This document shows positions 44,453 through 53,581 of a stretch of 64,000 nucleotides of DNA, piece by piece; within the stretch, counting starts at the first letter, position 1; each line of letters opens with the position of its first letter. Made by a program: the position numbers and the translations under genes. The DNA is from an uncultured Lachnospiraceae bacterium (GTDB taxonomy: Bacteria; Bacillota; Clostridia; Lachnospirales; Lachnospiraceae): assembly GCA_949948715.1 (NCBI GenBank), contig CATLGW010000007.1, positions 1-64,000 on the forward strand. Direction: 5' to 3'. The notes under the pieces were generated by a model. It saw only the letters and a list, made by a program, of their open reading frames with translations, had not been told where the DNA came from and made no database searches.

Positions 44453-46642
44453 ATGAAATTTAGAAAATCTATGGTCGTCCTGCTGTGCCTGACGCTTTTG
44501 GCAGGCGTTCTGGGCGGGTGCCAAAAGAAATCTTCGGGAGACGACAGTCTCCCCGAGCCGATGAAGGGCGCCTATCGGGAGACGGAGGTGCCCCTGCCGG
44601 ATTCCCTGGCAGGCTGGACGGTGAAGCAGGTGTTTTCGGCTGAAAACCAGATTCATCTGATGGCCACAAAAAGCGAGGGCGGAAAGACCGTCTTTTGCCA
44701 GTGGCGCAACGAGGACGGCGAATTTACCGACGTGACGCCGGACTGGCTCTCATCCCTGTCCCTTTCAAGCGGAGAATGGCTGGAGGCGCACCTTATGCAG
44801 ACGGCGGACGGGACCCAGTACCTGTTTGTCGGCTATGTGGCAGAGGGAGAGGAGAATTACAAAGCGCATCTCTACAGGGGGGAAGGAGGGGAAGCCCGGG
44901 ACATCACCCCTGAGAAATGGCAGGTTCCCAACGAATGGGATACCTTTGAGATGATTCAGGGAATCGCCGCACTGGACAACGGCGCGCTGGTCTCCCTCTC
45001 CTTCACCTCCCTGGATATCTTCTCGGGGGAGGACGGCAGCCTGTCAGAGAGCCAGTCCCCCTCCGCAAACTACGACGGCAGCCTCTTCACCGACGGCGAA
45101 TTTCTCTACCTGTGCGCGGAAGATCCCTCCGGCATCTTAATCGAAAAGCGCCAGGGCGGAAGGGCCGAGGGCATGACCTCTCTCGTCTTCCCCCAGAGCA
45201 GCTCCTCCGGCATCTCTCTCTGCGCCCAACCGGACGGCACTCTGATCGCGGCCGGGGCGGAAGGGATCTTTTGCTGCCAGCCAAAGGACACGGACTGGAA
45301 AAAGCTGCTGGACGCATCCGACACGGATTTCTCCCTGTCCGACTCCTGGTGCCTGGGAATGACCGCCCTGGAGGACGGTCGGTTCTACGGTCTGTTCCAG
45401 ACGTCGGAGGGCGGCGTGAAGCTGAACAAATACGAGTTTGACCCCGAAGCGGTCACAGAGGTGAAGGAGACTCTGACTCTGTATTCCATCTCGGAGAGCA
45501 GCCTGCTGCGCCAGGCAGCGGCCCTGTATCACAGAGAGCATCCCGAAGTGCTGATCAATCTGCAGTATACCTACCCCGCCTATTATTATGAAGAGATCGA
45601 CTATGAGGCCATCTATCAGGAACTGAACACCCTTATAACCGGAGACAACGCCCCCGACATTTTGGTGTTAGACGACCTGAACGCAGATACCTACGCGGAG
45701 AAAGGGCTTTTGGAGGATCTGGACGATGTGGTGCGTCCCCTGGAGGAGAGCGGAACTCTTTTGTCCGGCATTACCGGCTCTTATGTGGAGGAGGACGGCA
45801 AGCGCTACGCGGTGCCCCTTCAGTTTGGCTTCTGCGCGGCCGTGGGCAGGGATATCCCCCCTTCGGAGATGGCAAGCCTTAAGTCCCTGGCGGCTTACCT
45901 GGGCACCCAGAGTGACAGCAGCATGGGGCCCCAGACCACGGCGGAGCTGGTGGATAAATTCTATCCCTATTTTTGCCGGGACATCGTGAACGGGAAGGAA
46001 CTGGACAGGGAGGCTCTGGGGCAGAACCTGGAATACTTAAAGTCCGTGGCGGACAACTGCGGCCTGCTTCCGGCCAGAGACCCCGATGAGCGGGGCTCCA
46101 ACGTGTGGGATCTGGCAGCCACGGCCAGACTGGCCTTCGAGGAGGTTAAGGGCTTTAACGACTCCATGTTCCCCATTGCCATCGTAAATTATGTGCTGGG
46201 CGACTTTACCTCTTTCGAAAACAGCTTTCTCCCCTCCTGCCAGATAGGCATCTGCACCAAGAGCAGCTACACGGAGACGGCAAAGGATTTCCTGGGCTTC
46301 GCCCTGTCCGAGGCCGTGCAGGACACGGATCACTACAGCGGCTTCCCCGTCAATACGGCCTCCCTGGAAAAGCAGGCCGCGGCGGACCGCTCCCAGATGA
46401 GCGCAGAGACCATGATCTCCACCAAAAACGGCGACGAGCCCTTCACAATCGGCGCTTACTCCCAGGAGATGGCGGACAAATTGGTCTCCCTGTGCAAATC
46501 ACTGGATCATCCGGTGGAAAAGGACGCCAAAATACGGGAGGTGCTGATCGAAACCCTGGACGCCTATCTAAGCGGCTCTCAGTCTATGGAGGAAACGGTC
46601 CAGAAGATTGAGGACAGCCTGAAAATGTACCTGGCGGAATAA
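44453..46642 (+). CDS. two-part extracellular solute-binding lipoprotein
   Basis: A 729-residue lipoprotein with lipobox LGGC (Cys23). The first part (about 50-330) is made of repeated short beta units resembling a propeller (recurring DG/GG turns with Trp/Phe). The second part (about 335-729) is a family 1-like ABC solute-binding domain that starts at ETLTLYSISESSLLRQAA and contains DNAPDILVLDDLNADTYA as hinge region. No transporter genes are adjacent. AGAGGAGG precedes the ATG. A terminator follows at 46671-46711. Substrate unknown; the propeller-like assignment is by pattern only. Confidence 0.8.
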   Translation: MKFRKSMVVLLCLTLLAGVLGGCQKKSSGDDSLPEPMKGAYRETEVPLPDSLAGWTVKQVFSAENQIHLMATKSEGGKTVFCQWRNEDGEFTDVTPDWLSSLSLSSGEWLEAHLMQTADGTQYLFVGYVAEGEENYKAHLYRGEGGEARDITPEKWQVPNEWDTFEMIQGIAALDNGALVSLSFTSLDIFSGEDGSLSESQSPSANYDGSLFTDGEFLYLCAEDPSGILIEKRQGGRAEGMTSLVFPQSSSSGISLCAQPDGTLIAAGAEGIFCCQPKDTDWKKLLDASDTDFSLSDSWCLGMTALEDGRFYGLFQTSEGGVKLNKYEFDPEAVTEVKETLTLYSISESSLLRQAAALYHREHPEVLINLQYTYPAYYYEEIDYEAIYQELNTLITGDNAPDILVLDDLNADTYAEKGLLEDLDDVVRPLEESGTLLSGITGSYVEEDGKRYAVPLQFGFCAAVGRDIPPSEMASLKSLAAYLGTQSDSSMGPQTTAELVDKFYPYFCRDIVNGKELDREALGQNLEYLKSVADNCGLLPARDPDERGSNVWDLAATARLAFEEVKGFNDSMFPIAIVNYVLGDFTSFENSFLPSCQIGICTKSSYTETAKDFLGFALSEAVQDTDHYSGFPVNTASLEKQAAADRSQMSAETMISTKNGDEPFTIGAYSQEMADKLVSLCKSLDHPVEKDAKIREVLIETLDAYLSGSQSMEETVQKIEDSLKMYLAE

Positions 46643-46670
46643 ATGCAAGGCACTGTCAAATAAAAAAACG

Positions 46671-46711
46671 AGCTGTCGCTTTAACGAAAGAAAATTCGCG
46701 AAGCGGCAGCT
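46671..46711 (+). terminator. intrinsic terminator after the lipoprotein gene
   Basis: An 11-bp stem (AGCTGTCGCTT with AAGCGGCAGCT, one T-G pair) is followed by TTCTCCTTG, about 28 nt past the stop. Confidence 0.65.
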
Positions 46712-46786
46712 TTCTCCTTGTGTTTACCTTTTATCCCGGAGAGTGGGCGGCAGGAAACCTCCCGGCAGCGGCCCATGGGCGGCGCT

Positions 46787-46813
46787 TAAGAAAGAACGTC
46801 CGACTGCCGATAT
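46787..46813 (+). promoter_or_regulatory. SigD/FliA-type promoter
   Basis: TAAG (46787-46790), 15 bp, GCCGATAT (46806-46813). The Bacillus SigD consensus is TAAA, 15 bp, GCCGATAT; only one base differs. It points at the unknown gene at 47046 and lies just after the terminator of the gene before. Confidence 0.6.
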
Positions 46814-47045
46814 ATATTAACGACGTTAGAAAATATTCAGCCGCTGGGACCTTACAGGGAAGCGGCGCGGCCGCGAACGACAGACCGGCCGCAGAAAGTC
46901 CGGCTAAGAAACATCAAGAATTATTTTTACGGCATCTGCCCGAACAGGACCCGGAACAACGTCCGGCTGTGCCTTTCGGACGGACCTTGTTTGGCCGGTA
47001 CCGGTACCGGGAGAGCAGATGCGGAACTTAGAAAGGAGAAAAAGT
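46814..47045 (+). other. long leader of the unknown SigD-type gene
   Basis: About 230 nt with no supported gene. A plus-strand open frame (46720-47031) crosses the SigD-like promoter and has no ribosome-binding site. The leader holds a short repeat CCGGTACCGGTACCGG (about 46995-47010) and ends with AAAGGAG before the ATG at 47046. I recognise no riboswitch in it. Confidence 0.5.
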
Positions 47046-48089
47046 ATGAACGGAATTGGCACTGCAACGACAGAAAGGAACCTTTATGGGGCCCGGGATT
47101 ATCAACGTCCACAGACGCGGACAGAGGGATTTGGAAGGGCGCTGGCGGATGCTTCTGGAGGAGACGGCAAACGGGACGCCTACATCCGCGCCGGCGTGAC
47201 AAAGACTGCCCAGAGTAGCTGTGAGTATGCAAACTACGGCCCGGGGCTATCCGGTCTCAGTCTGCGGGAGGGGGAGATTTCCTCCACCAGCGGTCTGATC
47301 GGCCTGAGCTTTGTGCGGGGCTCCGAAGAGCCCATGTCCGCCCGCATGGATCAAAGTTCCACGGAGGAGGATCCGGTGGTTTTGGTGCAGATAGGAAGCG
47401 GAGAAAAACGGCGAGACATTCTGATCCATGTGAAGGAAGTGAACCCCGAGAATGCCACAGAGCTGGAGATGTTCGCACTCTTGAACTATATTGACGCAAA
47501 AAACGGCAGGACCATGGCGGCGGACGGCGCATGGCAGACCTACAACAGCCTGAGAAACCGGCTGGAGGAAACCGAACAGGTGGACCCTGTGGCAAGCGAG
47601 GGATATTACGATACCACTCGCGTAAACTGGCTCGAGTTGATACAACAGGCCATGGAGGATGAACTGCTCAGACAAAAAGGCTGGTTTGCGGATAGCTTTT
47701 TTACAAAAGAACTGGATAAACTCTCGGAGGAGCTGAGCGCTTACCGGAAGGAGCCTAAGGCTTTGACCGAAATGTCCTTTTGGGAGCTGATGCAAAGCGG
47801 TGCGGGAAATGCCCATATACCAGTGGTAGACCGGATCGTATCGGCCAGGAGCCCTGAAGATAATAAAATATACCTTACATTTTTTACAAGGGACTCCATC
47901 TCCTGCCTCCATGCGGACGGAACGACTGCATGGAAGCTCAAGTTGGCAAATGATGAGCAGGCGGAACGTGTCAAAGAGATATTTGCGGATTATACACCGG
48001 ATAGAAAGAATGTGCAGGAATACTACAGCGATGCGTCGCTGGGGTTTGTGGCGTCAAAGGATTTCTGGCTGGCATTGCTTTCGCGCTGA
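47046..48089 (+). CDS. unrecognised protein behind a SigD-type promoter
   Basis: A 347-residue protein I do not recognise. It has no signal peptide or membrane helix. The start is Gly/Thr/Arg-rich and disordered (about 1-60), followed by KRDAYIRAGVTKTAQSS-like polar sequence, a beta-rich section (about 100-145: VVLVQIGSGEKRRDILIHV) and mostly helical segments to the end. Only two Cys are seen. AAAGGAG lies nine bases before the chosen ATG; nine open codons upstream are unsupported. A SigD-like promoter and two chemoreceptors in the window hint at a link to motility (inference). A terminator follows at 48138. Confidence 0.75.
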   Translation: MNGIGTATTERNLYGARDYQRPQTRTEGFGRALADASGGDGKRDAYIRAGVTKTAQSSCEYANYGPGLSGLSLREGEISSTSGLIGLSFVRGSEEPMSARMDQSSTEEDPVVLVQIGSGEKRRDILIHVKEVNPENATELEMFALLNYIDAKNGRTMAADGAWQTYNSLRNRLEETEQVDPVASEGYYDTTRVNWLELIQQAMEDELLRQKGWFADSFFTKELDKLSEELSAYRKEPKALTEMSFWELMQSGAGNAHIPVVDRIVSARSPEDNKIYLTFFTRDSISCLHADGTTAWKLKLANDEQAERVKEIFADYTPDRKNVQEYYSDASLGFVASKDFWLALLSR

Positions 48090-48137
48090 TTGCTTTTTGA
48101 TCAAAAAGACTTGGGCCTCCATTAAAGTATTTCCATG

Positions 48138-48176
48138 AAGGGGATCTGTACGCCGAACTGCGTCAGTCCCCTTTTT
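48138..48176 (+). terminator. intrinsic terminator
   Basis: A 7-bp stem AAGGGGA/TCCCCTT with a 22-nt loop is followed by a T-run, 49 nt past the stop of the unknown gene. Confidence 0.7.
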
Positions 48177-48202
48177 GCCCGAGACAAAGGCGCATAAAGG
48201 TA

Positions 48203-48231
48203 TGGCAAACCGCCCCTTCCTATGGTATAAT
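48203..48231 (+). promoter_or_regulatory. promoter of the Cys-rich/PocR kinase operon
   Basis: An extended -10, TGGTATAAT (TATAAT at 48226-48231), with a poor -35 TGGCAA at 17 bp (48203-48208). It lies about 50 nt before the start at 48280. Confidence 0.6.
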
Positions 48232-48279
48232 AATTGTGTTAAAACAGAATAAAACATGAAAAAGTACGGAGGTAATTTT

Positions 48280-48732
48280 ATGTCGGAAGCACATAAAAAA
48301 GGATTTGATGCCGAGCTGGTAGCCGCTGATCTGGAAAACTGCTGCCGCAGCGAGGCAGTGTGCGGCGGCTGCCAGGAGGAGGCCTGCATTATCGGTTATG
48401 CCAGGCACTGCATAGCCGAGTACCTGAGAGAGCCCAGGCAGGAAGTTCCCGACGGCGTAAAGCGGGTTCCCACCATGGATTTCAAGATGTTTGACGAGGC
48501 GGAGCTGGAGATCGCCATCGCTCACATCCTGAGAGAATGCAAGGACTGCAAGGAAGATCACACCGAGGACTGTATCATCAATGTGATTCGCAACTGCTAT
48601 GAGGTTGGGCTTCTGGGAGACATACAGCCCTACGAGGGCAGCGCGCTGCAATATTTGATGTACTTAAAGAACAGCTTCCCCGAGAAATCTCTGCACATCG
48701 CAGATCTTTACAGGAATTCCCCCGGCGCTTAA
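48280..48732 (+). CDS. cysteine-rich small protein, unknown
   Basis: A 150-residue cytoplasmic protein with ten Cys, seven or more in CC, CxxC or closely spaced pairs: Cys21/22, Cys28/31, Cys36, Cys44, then ECKDC and two more before residue 115. Predicted mainly helical, with a non-charged end SFPEKSLHIADLYRN. The Cys pattern would suit a metal or Fe-S site or a redox switch (inference); no family is recognised. GGAGG lies about seven bases before the ATG. It is the first gene of the unit that continues with a response regulator and a PocR hybrid kinase, so it may act in that pathway. Confidence 0.78.
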   Translation: MSEAHKKGFDAELVAADLENCCRSEAVCGGCQEEACIIGYARHCIAEYLREPRQEVPDGVKRVPTMDFKMFDEAELEIAIAHILRECKDCKEDHTEDCIINVIRNCYEVGLLGDIQPYEGSALQYLMYLKNSFPEKSLHIADLYRNSPGA

Positions 48733-48863
48733 GGCGCCGATGGCGGACCCTGACCACCCGGGATATTTTCTTCCGGGAGTCTCCGGTCCTCAGGGACATT
48801 ATTGCGGCCTGAAAAGCTTCACAGCCCGGTTCTGCATCAACCAAGGAAAGGCATGGTGATCAT

Positions 48864-49694
48864 ATGAGATACAAAATTCTTTTAGCGGGAAACAATCAGT
48901 CCCTCATCGAAGATTTCTTTGCGCAGATGACGGAGAGCTTTGAATCCCTCACCACCTCCACCCGCTATGACGACATTATCAGCCACATAAAGTATTTCTC
49001 CCCTGATGTATTCGTCTACTGCATCCGCCAGGAGGCCCCTGACCGGATCGCCAGGATTTCCAATGCCAAGACGGCTCTGACCAGGAAGAAAATCCCCCTG
49101 ATCGTGGTTGGCACGGAGGAGGATTGCGACACCTTCGTCCGCGCCACCGGATATGTGGCGGACCTGCTCTTGACCAGGCCCTTAACTCCCGCGGCCATAC
49201 AGGAGCGAATCGAGGCCTACCTGACGGATAAAAAGCAAAAGGAAAAGGAGGAGGCCACGATGGCGGAGGTCCAGGCCAGCCTGGCTTTCGCGGAGGCTCA
49301 GGCAAAGGCCGCGGCGGCCGAAAATGCCAGACGGAAGCATATTCTGGTGGTGGATGACGACCCCATGATGTTAAAGCTTATCAAGGAGCATCTCCACCAG
49401 GATTATGATATCGCCACCGCCATCAACGGCAAGGTCGCCCTGAAATTTCTGGAAAACAAGAAGACGGATCTCATCCTCTTGGACTACGAGATGCCCTTAG
49501 AGAATGGCGCCTCCGTCCTGGAAAAGCTTCGCGCCAACGAGTCCACAAGCCGTCTTCCGGTCATCTTCCTCACCGGGGTCACGGACAAGGAGAAAATCAC
49601 CAAAGTGCTTTCCTTAAAGCCCCAGGGATATCTCCTCAAGCCCATCGACAGGGATAAGCTTATCGCCGCCATTGACGACATATTCAAGCGATAA
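48864..49694 (+). CDS. response regulator with pseudo-receiver and receiver domain
   Basis: A 276-residue protein with two receiver-like folds. The first (about 1-120) has lost the phosphorylation site: where LLD is expected there is FVYCI, and the conserved Lys is Arg105. A charged, Ala-rich helical linker (122-157) leads to a complete receiver (158-276) with the acidic pocket VDDDP, phospho-acceptor Asp207 (LLDYEMP) and Lys259 (LLKP). No DNA-binding or enzyme output domain follows, so it is a stand-alone relay or adaptor. GGTGATC precedes the ATG. It lies 59 nt before the hybrid kinase, its likely partner. Confidence 0.88.
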   Translation: MRYKILLAGNNQSLIEDFFAQMTESFESLTTSTRYDDIISHIKYFSPDVFVYCIRQEAPDRIARISNAKTALTRKKIPLIVVGTEEDCDTFVRATGYVADLLLTRPLTPAAIQERIEAYLTDKKQKEKEEATMAEVQASLAFAEAQAKAAAAENARRKHILVVDDDPMMLKLIKEHLHQDYDIATAINGKVALKFLENKKTDLILLDYEMPLENGASVLEKLRANESTSRLPVIFLTGVTDKEKITKVLSLKPQGYLLKPIDRDKLIAAIDDIFKR

Positions 49695-49753
49695 CGGACA
49701 GTGATTACAATTTCATCAATCGTCTGCATTCTCTCCCGAAAGGAGGCGCAAAT

Positions 49754-52417
49754 ATGAAGGATAAAATGTATTTGACCGATCTCCTCAGCGTGGAACTCCT
49801 GCAGAAGATGCAGGACTCCTTCTCACAGCTCACAGGCATCGCCGCTCTTACCACGGACGACGTGGGAAAGGCGGTCACGGAGGGCTCCGGCTTTTCGGAT
49901 TTGTGCATGAAATACACGAGGCGCTCTCCCCTGGGCTGTGAACGGTGCGAACAATGTGACAGGCAGGGCGCCGAGATCACCATGCGCCAGGGCCGCCCCA
50001 CCACCTATTACTGTCACGCCGGACTGGTGGATTTCGCCGCTCCTATCCTGGTGGACGGCAGGCTCATAGGCTGCTTTATCGGAGGCCAGGTGCTGCCCAA
50101 GCCCCCGGATATGGAAAGCTTTCGCCGGACAGCCCTGGAGCTCTCCATAGACCCCGACGAATACCTGGAAGCCCTGGGCCGGATAAACGTCGTGGAGAGG
50201 GAAAAAATCGAAAAGTCCGCCGAGTTCCTCTTCACTATCTCCGGCGTCCTCTCCGACATGGCATACAGCAATTACATGACCATACAGGCAAGCCGCGAGA
50301 TCCAGCACGCCGCCACCATGAAATCCGATTTCCTGGCCAATATGAGCCATGAGATACGCACTCCCATGAATGCGGTGATCGGCATGGCGGAGATGGCTCT
50401 GCGGGAGGATCTGCCTCCTGCCGCCCGGGAATACATCAACCAGATCAAGGCCTCCGGCAAATCTCTGCTGGCCATCATCAACGACATCCTGGATTTTTCC
50501 AAAATAGAATCAGGCAAAATGGATATCATTATTGTGGAATACGAGCTGATGTCCCTGGTAAACGATGTGGTAAATATTCTGAACACCCGTTTAAAGGACA
50601 AGGACGTAGAGCTGATTATGGATATCTCCCCCGACCTGCCCCACATCCTGGAGGGAGACAATGTCCGCATCAAGCAAATCCTCATCAATCTGGCTGACAA
50701 CGCCGTGAAATTTACCAGGCAGGGGCAGATTGCCATACATATCAACTGCACCCCCATGGAGGAGGACAGGATCATGCTCCATGTGTCCGTCCAGGACAGC
50801 GGCATCGGCATCAAGCCGGAGGACAGGGATAAGCTGTTTCAGTCTTTCCAGCAGCTTGACAGCAAGCGCAACCGCAACATAGAGGGCACCGGCCTGGGCC
50901 TGGCCATCAGCAGGCAGCTTCTGTCCCTGATGGGCGGCTCCATCCGTGTGGAGAGCGAGTACGAAAAGGGAAGCACCTTCTCCTTCTCCCTTCCCCAGAG
51001 AGTGATCGATCCCTGCCACAGCGTCCAGGTGAACAACCCTGAGAAAATTCGGCTCTTCTCCTGCATTCAGAACCCTTACATCCACGCCCAGCTTGAGCGC
51101 ACTGCCCGGGCTCTGGGCGCGCCGCTCAAGATACTGCCCTCCCCCGGTGAGTTACCGCCCTCCGATTCCGCCGGGGAGACTTATCTGTTCGTGGAAAAAA
51201 ATCTGCTTGGCTTCCAGGCGGAGACCTATGCCCTGGAGCATCCCGACATCACCGTGGCTGTCTTAATCTCCTACGATGACGACATCAAATATGACATCAC
51301 CAATATCACTGCCGTCAAAAAACCTCTCTACTGCCTGAACCTGGCCATGCTGTTAAACAAGGCGCTGTACGACTTCTCCTCCCAGAAGGAGGAGGATTTC
51401 GACTTTGTGGCCCCTGAGGCCGAGGTGTTGATCGTGGATGACAACATGATCAACCTGACCGTGGCCGAAGGGTTGCTGCGCCCTCTTCAGATGAAGATCG
51501 AAACGGCCTTGAGCGGAAAGGAGGCCATCGCCAAGATCTCCGTCCATCATTATGACATGGTGCTCATGGATCATATGATGCCGGAGCTGGACGGCGTGGA
51601 AACCACCCATATCATCCGCCGTTTCCACACGGAGTACAATGACGTTCCCATCATTGCCCTCACCGCCAACGCCGTGGAGGGCACCAGGGAAATGTTTCTG
51701 AAGGAAGGGATGAACGACTTCATCCCCAAACCCATAGAGCTGATCGTGCTCATCTCCAAAATCAGAAAATGGCTTCCCGTGGAGAAGATCAGAAAGGCAA
51801 ACGCCCCCGTCTTCACCCACGATGAAATCATAGACGCCCCCAGCGTGGCAGATTTGGACACTCACTCCGCCATCCGACTCCTGGGAAGCGAGAAGCTGTT
51901 CTGGACCGTACTGGGAGACTATTATCACGCCATCGAGAAGAAGGTTTCCGCAATCCGCACCAGCCTGGGGGAGGAGGACTGGGCCAATTACACCATTGAG
52001 GTCCACGCCTTAAAGAGCAGCTCCCGGCAGATCGGCGCCAACAACCTCTCCGACAGAGCCGCCACCCTGGAAAAGGCCGGAAATGCCAGAGACACGGACT
52101 TTATCCGGAAAAACACCGAGCCTATGCTGGAGCAGTATCTGGGCTACCTGGAGATGCTGGAACCCTATTTCCGCGTAGAGGTACGTGATGCGAGCCATAA
52201 GGAGGCGATCTCCCCGGAACTCTTGTCCGAATGCTTTGCCAGAATGCGGGAGGCCGTGGAAAATCTGGATATGGACAGAATGGAGTTGGTAGCGGCCGAG
52301 ATGGACCGATACAGCTATGAGCCGCCCTACGAGGAACTGTTCACGCGTCTGCGGGAGGCCGTGAGCGAGGTGGACGGGGATATGTGTGAAGAAATCATGA
52401 GAGAATGGGAGGGTTAA
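49754..52417 (+). CDS. PocR-domain hybrid sensor histidine kinase with REC and Hpt
   Basis: An 887-residue cytoplasmic kinase with no membrane helix. A PocR-type sensory domain (about 5-175) contains Cys51, Cys62, Cys65 and Cys68, then a HisKA domain (His199 in MSHEIRTP), an ATPase domain (N box, GTGLGLAIS), an irregular segment with a non-canonical receiver-like fold (about 430-540), a real receiver (about 555-680, LMDHMMP) and an Hpt domain (His in EVHALKSSS) with a helical tail. PocR domains sense small molecules, often hydrocarbon derivatives. The kinase holds a full phosphorelay in one protein; the free receiver before it may be the final target. Confidence 0.9.
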   Translation: MKDKMYLTDLLSVELLQKMQDSFSQLTGIAALTTDDVGKAVTEGSGFSDLCMKYTRRSPLGCERCEQCDRQGAEITMRQGRPTTYYCHAGLVDFAAPILVDGRLIGCFIGGQVLPKPPDMESFRRTALELSIDPDEYLEALGRINVVEREKIEKSAEFLFTISGVLSDMAYSNYMTIQASREIQHAATMKSDFLANMSHEIRTPMNAVIGMAEMALREDLPPAAREYINQIKASGKSLLAIINDILDFSKIESGKMDIIIVEYELMSLVNDVVNILNTRLKDKDVELIMDISPDLPHILEGDNVRIKQILINLADNAVKFTRQGQIAIHINCTPMEEDRIMLHVSVQDSGIGIKPEDRDKLFQSFQQLDSKRNRNIEGTGLGLAISRQLLSLMGGSIRVESEYEKGSTFSFSLPQRVIDPCHSVQVNNPEKIRLFSCIQNPYIHAQLERTARALGAPLKILPSPGELPPSDSAGETYLFVEKNLLGFQAETYALEHPDITVAVLISYDDDIKYDITNITAVKKPLYCLNLAMLLNKALYDFSSQKEEDFDFVAPEAEVLIVDDNMINLTVAEGLLRPLQMKIETALSGKEAIAKISVHHYDMVLMDHMMPELDGVETTHIIRRFHTEYNDVPIIALTANAVEGTREMFLKEGMNDFIPKPIELIVLISKIRKWLPVEKIRKANAPVFTHDEIIDAPSVADLDTHSAIRLLGSEKLFWTVLGDYYHAIEKKVSAIRTSLGEEDWANYTIEVHALKSSSRQIGANNLSDRAATLEKAGNARDTDFIRKNTEPMLEQYLGYLEMLEPYFRVEVRDASHKEAISPELLSECFARMREAVENLDMDRMELVAAEMDRYSYEPPYEELFTRLREAVSEVDGDMCEEIMREWEG

Positions 52418-52425
52418 ACACAAAG

Positions 52426-52485
52426 GACTCCCCTTCGGAGAACAGGCTTTTTTGCTTTACCTGTCTGCCAAAGGGGAGTCTTTTT
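52426..52485. terminator. bidirectional terminator between kinase and kdgK
   Basis: A 10-bp perfect stem GACTCCCCTT/AAGGGGAGTC is followed on the plus strand by five T; on the minus strand it is followed by CTTTGTG. It lies in the 103-nt gap between two converging operons and can serve both. Confidence 0.75.
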
Positions 52486-52520
52486 ATTGCTGCAGTCTCG
52501 TTTTTACTGTCAATTATCCG

Positions 52521-53552
52521 TTATCTCTGTACGCGTCCGGAAGCGTCTCCGCCGGCCAGAGTCTCTACTTCCTTCCTGGATACCAGATTGAAGTCGCCGG
52601 GGATGGTGTGCTTCAAAGCGGAAGCCGCCACGCCGTACTCAAGGGCTGCCTTGAAATCCTTGCCGTCCACCAGACCGCAGATTACGCCGCCTGCAAAGGA
52701 ATCGCCGCCGCCCACGCGGTCAACGATGGGATGGATGCTGTACTCCTTGGAATGATAGAACTCCTTGGTATCCCTGGAGTAAATGCATGCGGACCAGCCG
52801 TTGTCGGAAGCGGAACGGCTCACGCGCAGGGAGGAGATGCAGTACTCAAAATTGTAGTCCGCAACCATCTGCTCAAAGATGGACTTATATCCTGCCAGCT
52901 CCAGCTCGCCGCTGGTGACATCGGTCTTTCCGGGCTTGTAGCCCAGCACCAGCTCCGCGTCCTCCTCGTTTCCGATACATACGTCCACATACTTCATCAG
53001 GTTCTTCATAACCTTCTGAGCCTTCTCGGAGGACCACAGCTTCTTGCGGAAGTTCAGGTCCACGGAAACCTTCACATTGTGCTTCTTTGCGGCGATCAGA
53101 GCCTTCTCGGTGAGCTCTGCCGCTGCGTCGGACACAGCGGGGGTGATTCCGGTGAAATGGAACCAGTCGGCGCCCTCAAAGATCTCGTCGAAGTTGAAAT
53201 CCGCCTCCGTAGCGGTGGAGATGGAGGAATGAGCTCTGTCGTACACTACCTTGGAGGGTCTCATGGAGGAGCCGCTCTCCAGGTAATAGATTCCCAGCCT
53301 CTCGCCGCATCTGGCGATGTGCTTCGTCTCTACATTGTACTTTCTCAGAGCCGCCACAGCGCACTCGCCGATCTCGTTATCGGGCACAGCGGTGACAAAC
53401 TCGGCGTCATGGCCATAGTTTGCCAGGGAAACCGCAACATTAGCCTCCCCGCCGCCGTAGTTTACATCAAACTCATCCGCCTGGATAAATTTCTCATTGT
53501 TGGGTGTGGACAGTCTCAGCATGATCTCACCCATGGTAATCACTTTTGCCAT
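52521..53552 (-). CDS. kdgK: 2-dehydro-3-deoxygluconokinase
   Basis: A 343-residue PfkB-family sugar kinase phosphorylating 2-keto-3-deoxygluconate to KDPG. It shows the N-terminal GGGEANVAVSLA substrate block and the C-terminal GGGDSFAGG signature with the catalytic Asp. Length is slightly above the usual 310-320. It is the last of the five-gene operon starting with kduI, directly after the KDPG aldolase (29-nt gap). The specificity is taken from context. Confidence 0.9.
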   Translation of the reverse strand: MAKVITMGEIMLRLSTPNNEKFIQADEFDVNYGGGEANVAVSLANYGHDAEFVTAVPDNEIGECAVAALRKYNVETKHIARCGERLGIYYLESGSSMRPSKVVYDRAHSSISTATEADFNFDEIFEGADWFHFTGITPAVSDAAAELTEKALIAAKKHNVKVSVDLNFRKKLWSSEKAQKVMKNLMKYVDVCIGNEEDAELVLGYKPGKTDVTSGELELAGYKSIFEQMVADYNFEYCISSLRVSRSASDNGWSACIYSRDTKEFYHSKEYSIHPIVDRVGGGDSFAGGVICGLVDGKDFKAALEYGVAASALKHTIPGDFNLVSRKEVETLAGGDASGRVQR

Positions 53553-53581
53553 TGTCTCTATCGTCCTTTCTTAAAATAGAT

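Noticed and set aside
46720..47031. 103-codon open frame before the unknown SigD-type gene
   Set aside because: It runs across the SigD-like promoter, has no ribosome-binding site and is Arg/Pro/Ala-rich without a motif.
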